A DNA stretch of 64,000 nucleotides. Source: Cognataquiflexum rubidum (lineage in GTDB: Bacteria > Bacteroidota > Bacteroidia > Cytophagales > Cyclobacteriaceae). The stretch is from NCBI RefSeq assembly GCF_022538115.1, contig NZ_JAKZAL010000020.1, forward strand, positions 1-64,000. The letters are read 5' to 3'. Numbering within the stretch: position 1 is the stretch's first letter; every line of letters begins with the position of its first letter. The notes under the pieces were generated by a model, which ran no database searches, was not told the origin of the DNA, and saw nothing but the letters and a program-made list of their open reading frames with translations. Shown here in pieces: positions 28,264 through 36,548 of this stretch. The position numbers were made by a program, and so were the translations under genes.

Positions 28264-29808
28264 CTATATATCAAACTTTATCCCCTGCGCCAAAGGCAGT
28301 GAAGTACTGTAATTGATGGTATTGGTCTGTCGGCGCATATAGGCTTTCCAAGAGTCGGAACCGGATTCGCGGCCTCCACCTGTTTCTTTTTCTCCACCAA
28401 AAGCACCGCCGATCTCTGCGCCGGATGTTCCGATATTGACATTGGCTATGCCGCAGTCCGACCCTGCAGCCGAAAGAAATGCTTCCGCCTCCCGCATATT
28501 CAGCGTCATGATGGCTGAGGACAATCCCTGAGGCACACCGTTGTGCATTGCGATGGCTTCTTCAAGGGTATTGTATTTCATGATATAGAGGATCGGTGCA
28601 AAAGTCTCATGCTGTACCATTTCAAAATGGTTTTCGGCTTCAATGATACAAGGCTTCACATAGCAGCCGGATTCATAACCTGACCCGCTGAGCACTCCAC
28701 CTTCGACCAACTCTTTTCCTCCCTCCTTTTTTACTTTTTCTATGGCTTTGAGATACATGTCCACGGCTTCTTTGTCGATTAAAGGACCTACATGGTTTTT
28801 CTCATCCAATGGATTTCCTATAACCAATTTGGTGTAGGCCGCGGCCAACCTTTGCTTGAAAGTATCATAAATGGATTCGTGGATAATCAGCCTTCTTGTG
28901 GTAGTGCAGCGCTGTCCTGCTGTCCCCACTGCCCCGAAAAGTGCACCACGGATGGCAATTTCAAGATCAGCGTTTTCGGTTATGATAATGGCATTGTTGC
29001 CACCAAGTTCTAACAACGACCTTCCCAATCTTGCTGCAACAGCTTGGCCGACGATTTTTCCCATACGGGTGGATCCTGTGGCAGATATTAAAGGAACCCT
29101 GGTATCCTCGGTCATCATCTGCCCTACTTTGTAATCTCCTACAATCAAACCTGATATTCCTTCGGGCAAGTTATTTTCTTTCAGTACCTTACTGATAATA
29201 TGCTGACAGGCAACTCCCGAAAGCGGTGCTTTCTCGGATGGCTTCCAGATACAGACGTCCCCGCATACCCAAGCTATCATGCTGTTCCATGACCAAACTG
29301 CCACCGGGAAGTTAAATGCTGAGATAATCCCAACAACCCCGATAGGATGCCATTGCTCATACATCCTGTGTCCCGGACGCTCTGAGTGCATGGTCAGTCC
29401 GTAAAGTTGTCTTGAAAGCCCGACTGCAAAGTCGCAGATATCGATCATCTCCTGAACTTCTCCAAGTCCTTCCTGATAGGATTTGCCCATTTCATAAGAT
29501 ACCAATTTGCCCAAATCGGCTTTTACTTCTCGGAGTGCATTGCCCATTTGGCGGACGATTTCACCACGTTTTGGCGCAGGTGTAGTTCTCCATATTTGGA
29601 ATGCTTCTTGGGATTTGGCGATGACCTGTTCATAACTTTGACGGTCTGTCACCTGCACTTTGCCTATAAGTGCACCATCGGCTGGAGAATAGGAGCTGAT
29701 ATACTCTTTTCCTGTATTGACCCACTCGTTGCCGGTGGAAGTTCCTAAGTTTTCAGGCTTGAGGCCAAGGTTTTGGAGTGCGGATTTGATGCCGAATTGA
29801 TCTGACAT
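28264..29808 (-). CDS. Aldehyde dehydrogenase, ALDH7 type (aminoadipate-semialdehyde / P6C dehydrogenase)
   Basis: The 514-aa NAD(P)-dependent enzyme has catalytic Glu in LELGGNNA (about 266) and catalytic Cys in GTAGQRCTTTRR (about 299). The C-terminal GGGRESGSDSWKAYMRRQT is characteristic of the ALDH7A1/AmaB group, which oxidises alpha-aminoadipic semialdehyde (from piperideine-6-carboxylate) in lysine breakdown. It is full length and monocistronic. The substrate is inferred from family resemblance; no other lysine-catabolism gene is next to it. Confidence 0.87.
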   Translation of the reverse strand: MSDQFGIKSALQNLGLKPENLGTSTGNEWVNTGKEYISSYSPADGALIGKVQVTDRQSYEQVIAKSQEAFQIWRTTPAPKRGEIVRQMGNALREVKADLGKLVSYEMGKSYQEGLGEVQEMIDICDFAVGLSRQLYGLTMHSERPGHRMYEQWHPIGVVGIISAFNFPVAVWSWNSMIAWVCGDVCIWKPSEKAPLSGVACQHIISKVLKENNLPEGISGLIVGDYKVGQMMTEDTRVPLISATGSTRMGKIVGQAVAARLGRSLLELGGNNAIIITENADLEIAIRGALFGAVGTAGQRCTTTRRLIIHESIYDTFKQRLAAAYTKLVIGNPLDEKNHVGPLIDKEAVDMYLKAIEKVKKEGGKELVEGGVLSGSGYESGCYVKPCIIEAENHFEMVQHETFAPILYIMKYNTLEEAIAMHNGVPQGLSSAIMTLNMREAEAFLSAAGSDCGIANVNIGTSGAEIGGAFGGEKETGGGRESGSDSWKAYMRRQTNTINYSTSLPLAQGIKFDI

Positions 29809-29887
29809 GGTATAGATTTATTTGGGTTTTTGATTTTTCTGAATTTTCTATAAAACTAAAAAAAATGTCTGGAATGCCTGATTTTAT

Positions 29888-30961
29888 TTAATCCTTAGAC
29901 TTCTTCTTAGGAAGGTATTTATTGATATCTACATAATCGAGATATTTTTTAAAATTGGGACCAACGTTAAATCTATAAACAAGATTAATCCGGTAATTGC
30001 CAGTCCTAAAATCTGTAACCAAACCCCTGGCTTCCTCTATCCGCACGTTGTTGTGTACATAGTTGGCATTGATAGACCAAACGGGGCCGTTGTACCCGGC
30101 AAAACCCCGTAAGAAATAATTGGTGTTGAATCCCCAGCCTCCTTCTTTATTGGTGTCAGAAGAAATTGTGGTATTTCCCAAGCCGATATTTCCTGAAACC
30201 ATTCCTGTAATGAAGAAATGTTTGGCAATCACTAAGGTGTGCACATATCCTAGGTTGGGACCAAATTCAAAAAAATCCATCCTGTTAAATTGTAAAGGAG
30301 CAGGAATGAAATCTGCAAGGATGTTTTGATCATCCTTGGCATTACCAAAATAAAACTCAACGCCTGCCACAACACTTCCTGCAGATTTCTTTTGCCATGC
30401 ACTTTGGAGAAAAGCTGCTTTGAGGGAAAGCTTGTCCCCATTAAAAAGGTATTGGACATTGGACCCAAATTTTCTGACTCGCATCCCGGGGAATGCCAAT
30501 TGGGAAGGAATATCCGATAGTGGTCCTGAATAACTGCGAAGAAAAAACCCTTGATAGAATTGAGCAAACAAATCTATAACCCAATTTTTTGGGTAGGCGT
30601 GGGCCTGAAGATCCAGGTATTGTGTTTCTACCTGATTTCTGTTGGTATTCATAAAATCAAAACCATAAGCGAGATTCAATGTGAAGTCATTGTAGGTAGC
30701 ACCCACCCCGAGATTAAGCGTCGAATTGGGTTCAAGTACGATTCTCGCTAGGTCGTTTTGTTCACTTATCATAAGGGAAGTATATTTCCTAGAAGTGTAT
30801 AGCCTGGTGGTCAATAGCTTCTTGTAGGAAACATAATAGGTCGTATCCTCTTGGGCTAGGGTTTTTGATGGGAAAAGGAAAAAGAAACCTAAGGTCACTG
30901 AAATGCCACAGAAAAATTTTACGCCAAAAAGCCTGTACCAATAACTGTGCAGATTCATCAT
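29888..30961 (-). CDS. DUF4421 family outer-membrane protein
   Basis: About 357 aa. A signal peptide (hydrophobic about 12-32, ending TLAQ) is followed by many amphipathic strands with aromatic ends. It matches the DUF4421 type found in Bacteroidota, likely an outer-membrane barrel of unknown function. The longest frame starts with TTG at 30967; the ATG at 30961 (or 30958) is more likely. A terminator-type hairpin stands 40 bp upstream and probably belongs to a small RNA. Confidence 0.7.
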   Translation of the reverse strand: MMNLHSYWYRLFGVKFFCGISVTLGFFFLFPSKTLAQEDTTYYVSYKKLLTTRLYTSRKYTSLMISEQNDLARIVLEPNSTLNLGVGATYNDFTLNLAYGFDFMNTNRNQVETQYLDLQAHAYPKNWVIDLFAQFYQGFFLRSYSGPLSDIPSQLAFPGMRVRKFGSNVQYLFNGDKLSLKAAFLQSAWQKKSAGSVVAGVEFYFGNAKDDQNILADFIPAPLQFNRMDFFEFGPNLGYVHTLVIAKHFFITGMVSGNIGLGNTTISSDTNKEGGWGFNTNYFLRGFAGYNGPVWSINANYVHNNVRIEEARGLVTDFRTGNYRINLVYRFNVGPNFKKYLDYVDINKYLPKKKSKD

Positions 30962-30992
30962 GTCCAAAAATAAGCAATATCAGGTCCACAAA

Positions 30993-31121
30993 TAAAAAAA
31001 TCCGCAACAAGTGCGGATTTTTTTTTGATGTCAAATGGAGATTAGGAAAAGTAATTATCTAAATAATCTCCATTCAGTTTTATTAACAAAAGTCTTTAGC
31101 AGAAAAAGTTGCTTAATCACC
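30993..31121 (-). ncRNA. Candidate small RNA, about 125 nt
   Basis: A promoter-like element (TTG 31156-31158, 21-bp spacer, TATATTTG 31127-31134) would start a transcript near 31121. It contains a perfect 11-bp inverted repeat (31034-31044 with 31064-31074) and ends in a strong terminator (ATCCGCA, loop ACTTG, TGCGGAT, long T-run; 31000-31018). No open reading frame of note is inside. It could be a stand-alone small RNA or an attenuating leader of the DUF4421 gene. It does not match 6S, 4.5S or tmRNA hallmarks I know. Confidence 0.45.
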
Positions 31122-31126
31122 CGAGA

Positions 31127-31158
31127 CAAATATAAAAAACTTTTATTGAAAATTGCAA
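31127..31158 (-). promoter_or_regulatory. Promoter of the candidate small RNA
   Basis: Minus strand TTG, 21-bp spacer, TATATTTG; Bacteroidota consensus with a spacer at the long end. Confidence 0.5.
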
Positions 31159-31159
31159 T

Positions 31160-31544
31160 AGGCTTTTCACGGTATTTTTTGATTTATTAGCCAAAAAATC
31201 ATAAACTTATTTTTACTTGAACCTAAAATCAAGGTTCTAAGGCAGTTAAAACTATTTAGCAAAAGTCAAAAAAATAAAAATATAACATAAAAGAAACATT
31301 CAAGTTTCCATTTCGACTCGAAACAAAAGCGATAAATCACTGTAATTCAATATATTAATTAATTAGTATAAGAAATAGACAGCCATTGAGTTTCTCAAAC
31401 TACCCAATCCAAAAAATCCTGAAGGAATATTATGCAGAAAATAGAAAAGTAAAAAAAATCTTTAAATTTTCATATTATTAAATTTTCACGATTGACAAAT
31501 CACAAAATTCAGGGTCAATTATGGCTATTGCAACAAAACAGCTC
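31160..31544. other. AT-rich non-coding stretch
   Basis: Very AT-rich, no open frame and no strong hairpin. It separates the glycosyltransferase-like gene stop from the small RNA promoter. Nothing further identified. Confidence 0.4.
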
Positions 31545-32255
31545 TCATATCTTATCGCGGCCTTTCCAGAATTTCAAAAAATAATATTTGAAAGGATTGC
31601 TGTATTTCAACAATTTCCAAGGACGGCTACCATGTGGCCGATGGAGAACGGGACTATCCATCAAAACAAAATTGTCAAAGCCCAAGTCCACTGATTTTTT
31701 GGACATGAAAGTGTCATACCAATCTTTGGTATCATCAAGCTGCATAAAATCGTACTTCTCCAAAAACGAAGGAGAAAATAAAGTACAACAGAAGCTCAAA
31801 CTTCTCTGGGTTTTGATGACATGTTCTTTTGAAGATTTGAATTTGAGGTAAGGGAAATTGACTTTTTCGTCTTCACCAACTGTTATCGCTCCTATCAAAC
31901 CTGAATTGGGGGATTTCTTCAAAAATTCAATCATCTCACTGATCGTATTTTTCTTGATAATCACATCGGATTCCACTACAATCAAAGGCAACCCCAAACT
32001 GATAGCCTCCTTTTGGGCCATTTGAAGCACAAGCTTATAATTCGGGGAAGGTGTATCCGTGATATCCTCCAGATGGACGAGTTGGTATCCAATATCCCCT
32101 TTTTCCCGCTCCAACTTTGATTTTGTCTCTTCCGAACTGAAATCATTGAATATAATATGCTTTACAGGCAAACTGGAGGCTGCAATTGCCCGGGCACATT
32201 CCAATGTACTTTCTACAGAATTTTTGACGGGAGTGATGACAAGTGCTTTTGACAT
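31545..32255 (-). CDS. Glycosyltransferase family 2-like protein
   Basis: The 236-aa protein starts ALVITPVKNSVESTLECARAI with a NDFSSEET stretch and a later VVESDVIIK (DxD-like), as in GT-A transferases. It has no transmembrane helix and is rather short. The start is set at 32255 (MSKALVITP) because the longer frame (32345) would run through the terminator of the aminotransferase gene. The sugar and acceptor are unknown. It stands alone. Confidence 0.7.
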   Translation of the reverse strand: MSKALVITPVKNSVESTLECARAIAASSLPVKHIIFNDFSSEETKSKLEREKGDIGYQLVHLEDITDTPSPNYKLVLQMAQKEAISLGLPLIVVESDVIIKKNTISEMIEFLKKSPNSGLIGAITVGEDEKVNFPYLKFKSSKEHVIKTQRSLSFCCTLFSPSFLEKYDFMQLDDTKDWYDTFMSKKSVDLGFDNFVLMDSPVLHRPHGSRPWKLLKYSNPFKYYFLKFWKGRDKI

Positions 32256-32296
32256 GGGTAGGGATTTAAACTTTAAAGTTACCAGATTAAAACGCA

Positions 32297-32328
32297 TAAA
32301 AAAACCCTGAGGCATGAACCTCAGGGTT
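32297..32328 (-). terminator. Terminator of the aminotransferase gene
   Basis: AACCCTGAGG (32303-32312) / CCTCAGGGTT (32319-32328) with loop CATGAA; on the minus strand followed by a T-run. Confidence 0.88.
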
Positions 32329-32351
32329 GATCTAAATTGTTTCAAGATATC

Positions 32352-33554
32352 CTAATTCAGTAAAGCCAAAGCTTCCTTTATTCTTTTCAAAGCTTCCACC
32401 AGTTCTTCATCTGACGCAGCATAGGACAAGCGGATGCAATTTGGTGCACCAAAAGCTTCTCCTGTTACCAATGAAACATTGGCTTTCTCAAGAATATATA
32501 GACAGAAATCATCTGCTGTTTTGATGGTGTGACCATCGGCTGATTTTCCAAAGAAATCTGAAATATCCGGGAAGAAATAGAATGCTCCTTCAGGGATATG
32601 GGTTTTGATTCCGGGAATTTCTTTGATCAATCCCAAAACAAGATCTCTTCTTCTTAGGTAGGCTTTTTCCATTTCTTTAGATGGTCCCTGTTCTCCGGAA
32701 ATGGCAGCCAATGCAGCTCTTTGCGCAATTCCGGTATTGCCGGAGGTAAATTGACCCTGCATTTTTTCACATGCTTTGGCAATGAACAAAGGGGCACAGA
32801 TATACCCTACTCTCCATCCTGTCATGGCGTATCCTTTTGAGAATCCATTGACTGTGATCGTTCTATCAAACATTCCCGGGAAGGAGGCGATGCTTGTATT
32901 TTTCCCCTTGAAATTGATCAATTCATATATTTCATCTGCAATGACAAAAAGATTTTCTCGCTTTTTGACCACTTCAGCGATGGCCTCCAACTCCTCTTTG
33001 CTGAATACAGAACCGGTAGGGTTACATGGAGAAGAATAAATCACCGCTTTGGTCCTGTCCGTCAGTGCCGCTTCAAGCTGTGCTGCTGTTGCCTTGAAAT
33101 TGTTTTCAAGATTACCTTCGATCAAAACAGGGACACCTCCGGCAAGCTTGATGATCTCGGCATAACTCACCCAATAGGGAGAGAAAATGACCACCTCATC
33201 GCCTTCATTGATGATACACATGAATACGTTTGCGATCGAATGCTTGGCGCCTGTGGATACGACGATATTTTCCGCCTTGGCTTGGGATATATGGTTTTCC
33301 TCTCTCAGTTTTTTGGCAATCGCCTCTCTAAGATCCTGATAACCTGCCACAGGTGAATAAGCAAAGTATTTGCCCTCATCGATGGCAGCTTTTGCAGCTT
33401 CTTGAATGTGCTTTGGAGTTTTGAAATCCGGCTCACCCAAACTCAGACTGATGATATCCTTGCCTTGGGCTTTGAGTTCCCGGGCTTTCTTTGCCATGGC
33501 CAATGTGGCCGATTCTTCCATCTGAATGATGCGATCGGATAAAATAGAATTCAT
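32352..33554 (-). CDS. PLP-dependent aminotransferase, aspartate aminotransferase type
   Basis: This 400-aa class I/II aminotransferase has SSPCNPTGSVF (substrate Asn), VIADEIYE (Asp and Tyr contacts of PLP) and NGFSKGYAMTGWRVGY with the Schiff-base Lys (about 235) and the TGWR motif of type Ib aspartate aminotransferases. It moves the amino group between aspartate (or a related amino acid) and 2-oxoglutarate. The whole family length is present. Gene context does not narrow the substrate. Confidence 0.9.
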   Translation of the reverse strand: MNSILSDRIIQMEESATLAMAKKARELKAQGKDIISLSLGEPDFKTPKHIQEAAKAAIDEGKYFAYSPVAGYQDLREAIAKKLREENHISQAKAENIVVSTGAKHSIANVFMCIINEGDEVVIFSPYWVSYAEIIKLAGGVPVLIEGNLENNFKATAAQLEAALTDRTKAVIYSSPCNPTGSVFSKEELEAIAEVVKKRENLFVIADEIYELINFKGKNTSIASFPGMFDRTITVNGFSKGYAMTGWRVGYICAPLFIAKACEKMQGQFTSGNTGIAQRAALAAISGEQGPSKEMEKAYLRRRDLVLGLIKEIPGIKTHIPEGAFYFFPDISDFFGKSADGHTIKTADDFCLYILEKANVSLVTGEAFGAPNCIRLSYAASDEELVEALKRIKEALALLN

Positions 33555-33691
33555 TTTCTTGGTTGTTATTTTTTAAATTCCGCCAAAAATACAGATTCCG
33601 ATGATTAATTCTAAACTTAACCGAGGTTTTGGAAAGGATTCTATATTTTTGGGATAAAATAATGTCACCCGACAAATCGTTAGAGAATTAC

Positions 33692-34552
33692 ATGAAAACA
33701 AGGCTTTTATACATTTTTATTTTCATTCTTTTTTCCAATTCGGTGTTTGGACAAAAGGAGAAAAAAGGAGAAACGGTAGATCCTGATTCATCAGGCGTCG
33801 TTTCGGATAGGTTTTTACCGACAGCTGCCCCTTTGTTGCTATTCGATGACAATACCAAGACTGAAAAAAAGAAAGCTGAAAAGAAAAAAATAAAGAAGAA
33901 TATCTACTTCGGTGAAAAAACCAAAAAAGGATACGTCAGACAAAACATCAGGGAGCAGACGCAATACCAGATTTACAACTACACCACACAAAACAGACCT
34001 GCTGACCCTTACATCCGGGATATCCATTGGATTGATATCCGGGACAAAGTAATACGTACAAAAGATTTTGATCCTGCAAGAGGATATTTGCTCCATGGCC
34101 CTTATGAAAGGGAAATAGGGGAAGTTTTGGTAGAAAAAGGTTATTTCTACTTTGGAACCAAACATGGGACATGGTTGACTTTTGACACCAAGACAGTGCT
34201 TCAGGACAAATTGCATTACTCTGAAGGTTGGCCCAAAGATTCAAAAGTCACTTATTATAACAGAGAAGAAAAGAAAATTGAAAAGCTGATCCCAATAGAA
34301 TATGATTTGATGGAAGGAAATTTTTTCCACTTCCATGAAGATGGTCAGGTCGGCGTAGTCGGCGAATACCACTTTGGTGAAAAAGTGGGACTTTGGACAG
34401 AATATTGGAATACCAAAGGAAAAACGGTCAGAAAAAGGGAAATCCAATACCAAGACCATCCTTTTACCAAAAATTTTACTCCCTACATCAGAGCGGAATG
34501 GGACAAGGATGGCAATCTAATTTACCGAAAAGAAGGATTGGCTTCCAATTGA
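33692..34552 (+). CDS. Exported protein with MORN/YwqK-like repeats
   Basis: The protein has a signal peptide (MKTRLLYIFIFILFSNSVFGQ) followed by a Lys/Glu-rich linker (about 60-80). The C-terminal half has MORN-like strands of the kind G.Y.fg.k.G.W..y (GVVGEYHFGEKVGLWTEYW, EKGYFYFGTKHGTWLTF). These resemble YwqK-type repeat proteins. The start was taken at 33692 because the signal peptide begins there (33629 is longer). About 286 aa; the role is unknown, probably periplasmic or surface. Confidence 0.65.
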   Translation: MKTRLLYIFIFILFSNSVFGQKEKKGETVDPDSSGVVSDRFLPTAAPLLLFDDNTKTEKKKAEKKKIKKNIYFGEKTKKGYVRQNIREQTQYQIYNYTTQNRPADPYIRDIHWIDIRDKVIRTKDFDPARGYLLHGPYEREIGEVLVEKGYFYFGTKHGTWLTFDTKTVLQDKLHYSEGWPKDSKVTYYNREEKKIEKLIPIEYDLMEGNFFHFHEDGQVGVVGEYHFGEKVGLWTEYWNTKGKTVRKREIQYQDHPFTKNFTPYIRAEWDKDGNLIYRKEGLASN

Positions 34553-34621
34553 TTGCATTTTTATAAACCTATTTTCCCTATAATTTTTGTAGGTTAATAT
34601 TTTTAATTTATTTCTAATTGC

Positions 34622-34652
34622 TATATTTGTCATGCTAATAATTGGTATGACA
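34622..34652 (+). promoter_or_regulatory. MarR promoter with possible operator
   Basis: TATATTTG (34622-34629) is a perfect -7 box, but no good -33 TTG is spaced correctly. It overlaps an inverted repeat TGTCATGC (34628-34635) ... GTATGACA (34645-34652), the size usual for a MarR operator. Autoregulation of the following gene is plausible. Confidence 0.45.
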
Positions 34653-35078
34653 CAGGAACAATTCAGTAAGTATTCATTCCTCTTAGACAGGACGGCCAAA
34701 AGAGTCAAGCAATATGCCCAAAGGAAATTCAAATTGGAGGACTTTGACATTACCGTGGACCAATGGCTGATCATGAAAAACCTTTCTGAAAATGAACTGC
34801 TGAGCCAAGCTGAATTGGCCCAAATGGTGTTTAAGGACCAACCTACCCTTACCAGAATCATTGATATTCTTACCAAAAAAGGATATGTGGAGCGTGTTCC
34901 CCATCCTTTGGACAGAAGGAGTTTTCATTTGGTATTGACACCGGAGGGAATTTCAAAAGTAGAAGAACTGAAGCCCAGGATTGCTTCTATCCGGGAAAAG
35001 GCCTGGGAAAACCTTGGAGAAACCGATTTTGAAGAGTTCAAAAGGATTTTAAATACCATTTATAACAATCTGGAATAG
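34647..35078 (+). CDS. MarR family transcriptional regulator
   Basis: This protein of about 143 aa has the winged-helix core of MarR proteins: SQAELAQMVFKDQPTLTRIIDILTKKGYVERVPHPLDRRSFHLVLT (recognition helix and wing with Asp-Arg-Arg). It likely represses its own gene and perhaps the flavoprotein gene 97 bp downstream in response to a small molecule or oxidation. The start at 34647 is favoured because the -7 box ends only a few bases upstream; the ATG at 34632 is possible. No Cys sensor stands out. Confidence 0.9.
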   Translation: MTQEQFSKYSFLLDRTAKRVKQYAQRKFKLEDFDITVDQWLIMKNLSENELLSQAELAQMVFKDQPTLTRIIDILTKKGYVERVPHPLDRRSFHLVLTPEGISKVEELKPRIASIREKAWENLGETDFEEFKRILNTIYNNLE

Positions 35079-35175
35079 ATTATAAAGGCAAATCTAAAAT
35101 ATACTTGTTATACTAATTATATTTGCACGAACAATAACATTGCTTGTTGGTTTAAAAAAATAAAAAGCACACATC

Positions 35176-36180
35176 ATGATTACTACTGACCTTTGTATCA
35201 TCGGAGCCGGACCTGTTGGGTTATTTGCAGTTTTTGAAGCAGGCTTACTTAAGATGCGTTGTCATCTGATCGATTACCTTCCTCAGGTAGGCGGACAGCT
35301 TTCAGAAATTTACCCACAAAAGCCTATCTATGATATTCCGGGTTATCCTGAAATCAAAGCACAGGATCTGGTAGATAACCTGATGGAACAGATCAAGCCT
35401 TTCAAACCGACTTTTACTTTGGGGGAAAGAGTAGACCATTTGGCAAAACAGGCGGATGGTTCATTCATTGTCACGACCAATGATAAAACCCAGGTGCATG
35501 CTCAGGTGATCATCATCGCAGGTGGTTTGGGAGTATTCGAACCCAGAAAACCGGTTTTGGAAAATCTGGAGAAATTTGAAGGCAAGGGTGTGACTTACAT
35601 GGTCAAGAATCCTGAGCACTTCAGGAATAAAAAGGTGATGTTGGCAGGTGGTGGTGATTCCGCTTTGGATTGGGCGATATACCTTTCCAATGTGGCAGAA
35701 AGAGTCACTTTGGTTCACAGAAATGAAACATTCAGAGGTGCACCTGATTCTGCTGCCAAAGTATATGACCTTGCCAATAAAGGAAAAATTGATTTGATTC
35801 TTTCTGCTAACCTGAAGGAACTTGGCGGTAATGGCACACTCAAGACAGTGGTCTTAGAAGGAAAAAGCAAGGAGGAAATCACAGTAGATATTGATTACCT
35901 GATCCCTCTTTTTGGCCTCAGCCCAAAATTAGGACCAATCGCTGATTGGGGATTGAACATCGATAAGAACGCCATCGAAGTAGATACCAGGGATTATTCT
36001 ACCGGTGTGGAAAGAATATACGCCATTGGCGATATCAACACTTATCCGGGCAAATTGAAACTGATTCTATGTGGATTCCATGAAGCCGCGATCATGATGC
36101 ATTCGGCATTCAAATTTGTATACCCTGACCAAAAATTAAGCTTTAAATATACTACCGTCAATGGTGTCAATTCATTTTAA
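35176..36180 (+). CDS. Ferredoxin--NADP reductase, thioredoxin-reductase type
   Basis: The 334-aa flavoprotein has an FAD-binding GxGxxG (IIGAGPVGLFAVFEAG, about 8-23), a second NADP-binding GGGDSALDWA (about 160) and the C-terminal YAIGDINTYPG. The CxxC redox pair of thioredoxin reductase is absent, as in the homodimeric type-2 ferredoxin/flavodoxin-NADP reductases (YumC-like). It transfers electrons between NADPH and ferredoxin. The next gene is a [2Fe-2S] ferredoxin, a natural partner. The MarR regulator upstream may control both. Confidence 0.92.
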   Translation: MITTDLCIIGAGPVGLFAVFEAGLLKMRCHLIDYLPQVGGQLSEIYPQKPIYDIPGYPEIKAQDLVDNLMEQIKPFKPTFTLGERVDHLAKQADGSFIVTTNDKTQVHAQVIIIAGGLGVFEPRKPVLENLEKFEGKGVTYMVKNPEHFRNKKVMLAGGGDSALDWAIYLSNVAERVTLVHRNETFRGAPDSAAKVYDLANKGKIDLILSANLKELGGNGTLKTVVLEGKSKEEITVDIDYLIPLFGLSPKLGPIADWGLNIDKNAIEVDTRDYSTGVERIYAIGDINTYPGKLKLILCGFHEAAIMMHSAFKFVYPDQKLSFKYTTVNGVNSF

Positions 36181-36195
36181 TCTTACTTTTGGGTC

Positions 36196-36516
36196 ATGAT
36201 AACATTCACTGTAGAAGATCACGACGGCAACCGTCAATCCGTAGAAGCTCCCGATGATATGGGATTGAACTTGATGGAAATATTAAAAGCCTCTGAGTAT
36301 CCTGTTTTGGCTACCTGCGGCGGGATGGCATTATGCGCCACATGCCACGTCGAGATTTTGGAAGGGAAAGATGAGTTGGGTCATGCTTCGGATGCGGAAC
36401 TTGACCAATTGGAGAATCTTCCCGAATACTATCCTACGAGCAGATTGGCCTGTCAGGTCAGGATCGGTCCCATTCTCGAAGGGGCCGTGGTCAAATTAAG
36501 AGGCGAAGACAATTGA
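36196..36516 (+). CDS. [2Fe-2S] ferredoxin, adrenodoxin type
   Basis: The 106-aa protein has the vertebrate/ISC-type pattern: Cys in TCGGMALCATCHVE and a fourth Cys in RLACQVRIG near 82. It holds one [2Fe-2S] cluster and passes single electrons. It lies 15 bp behind the flavoprotein reductase in the same direction and likely forms a redox pair with it. Confidence 0.92.
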   Translation: MITFTVEDHDGNRQSVEAPDDMGLNLMEILKASEYPVLATCGGMALCATCHVEILEGKDELGHASDAELDQLENLPEYYPTSRLACQVRIGPILEGAVVKLRGEDN

Positions 36517-36520
36517 ATTC

Positions 36521-36548
36521 AATCCCCGACAGACACCGGGGATTTTTT
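36521..36548. terminator. Bidirectional terminator
   Basis: AATCCCCG (36521-36528), 8-base loop, CGGGGATT (36537-36544), T-run after it. It ends the ferredoxin gene, and the convergent antiporter gene stops inside the T-run. Confidence 0.85.

Noticed and set aside
33692-34552. YwqK-type antitoxin of a toxin-antitoxin pair
   Set aside because: The protein is exported and no toxin gene is next to it; the similarity is only in the MORN-like repeats.
36184-36191. TACTTTTG box before the ferredoxin gene as a separate promoter
   Set aside because: No -33 element at a suitable distance, and the gap to the FNR gene is only 15 bp, so co-transcription is simpler.
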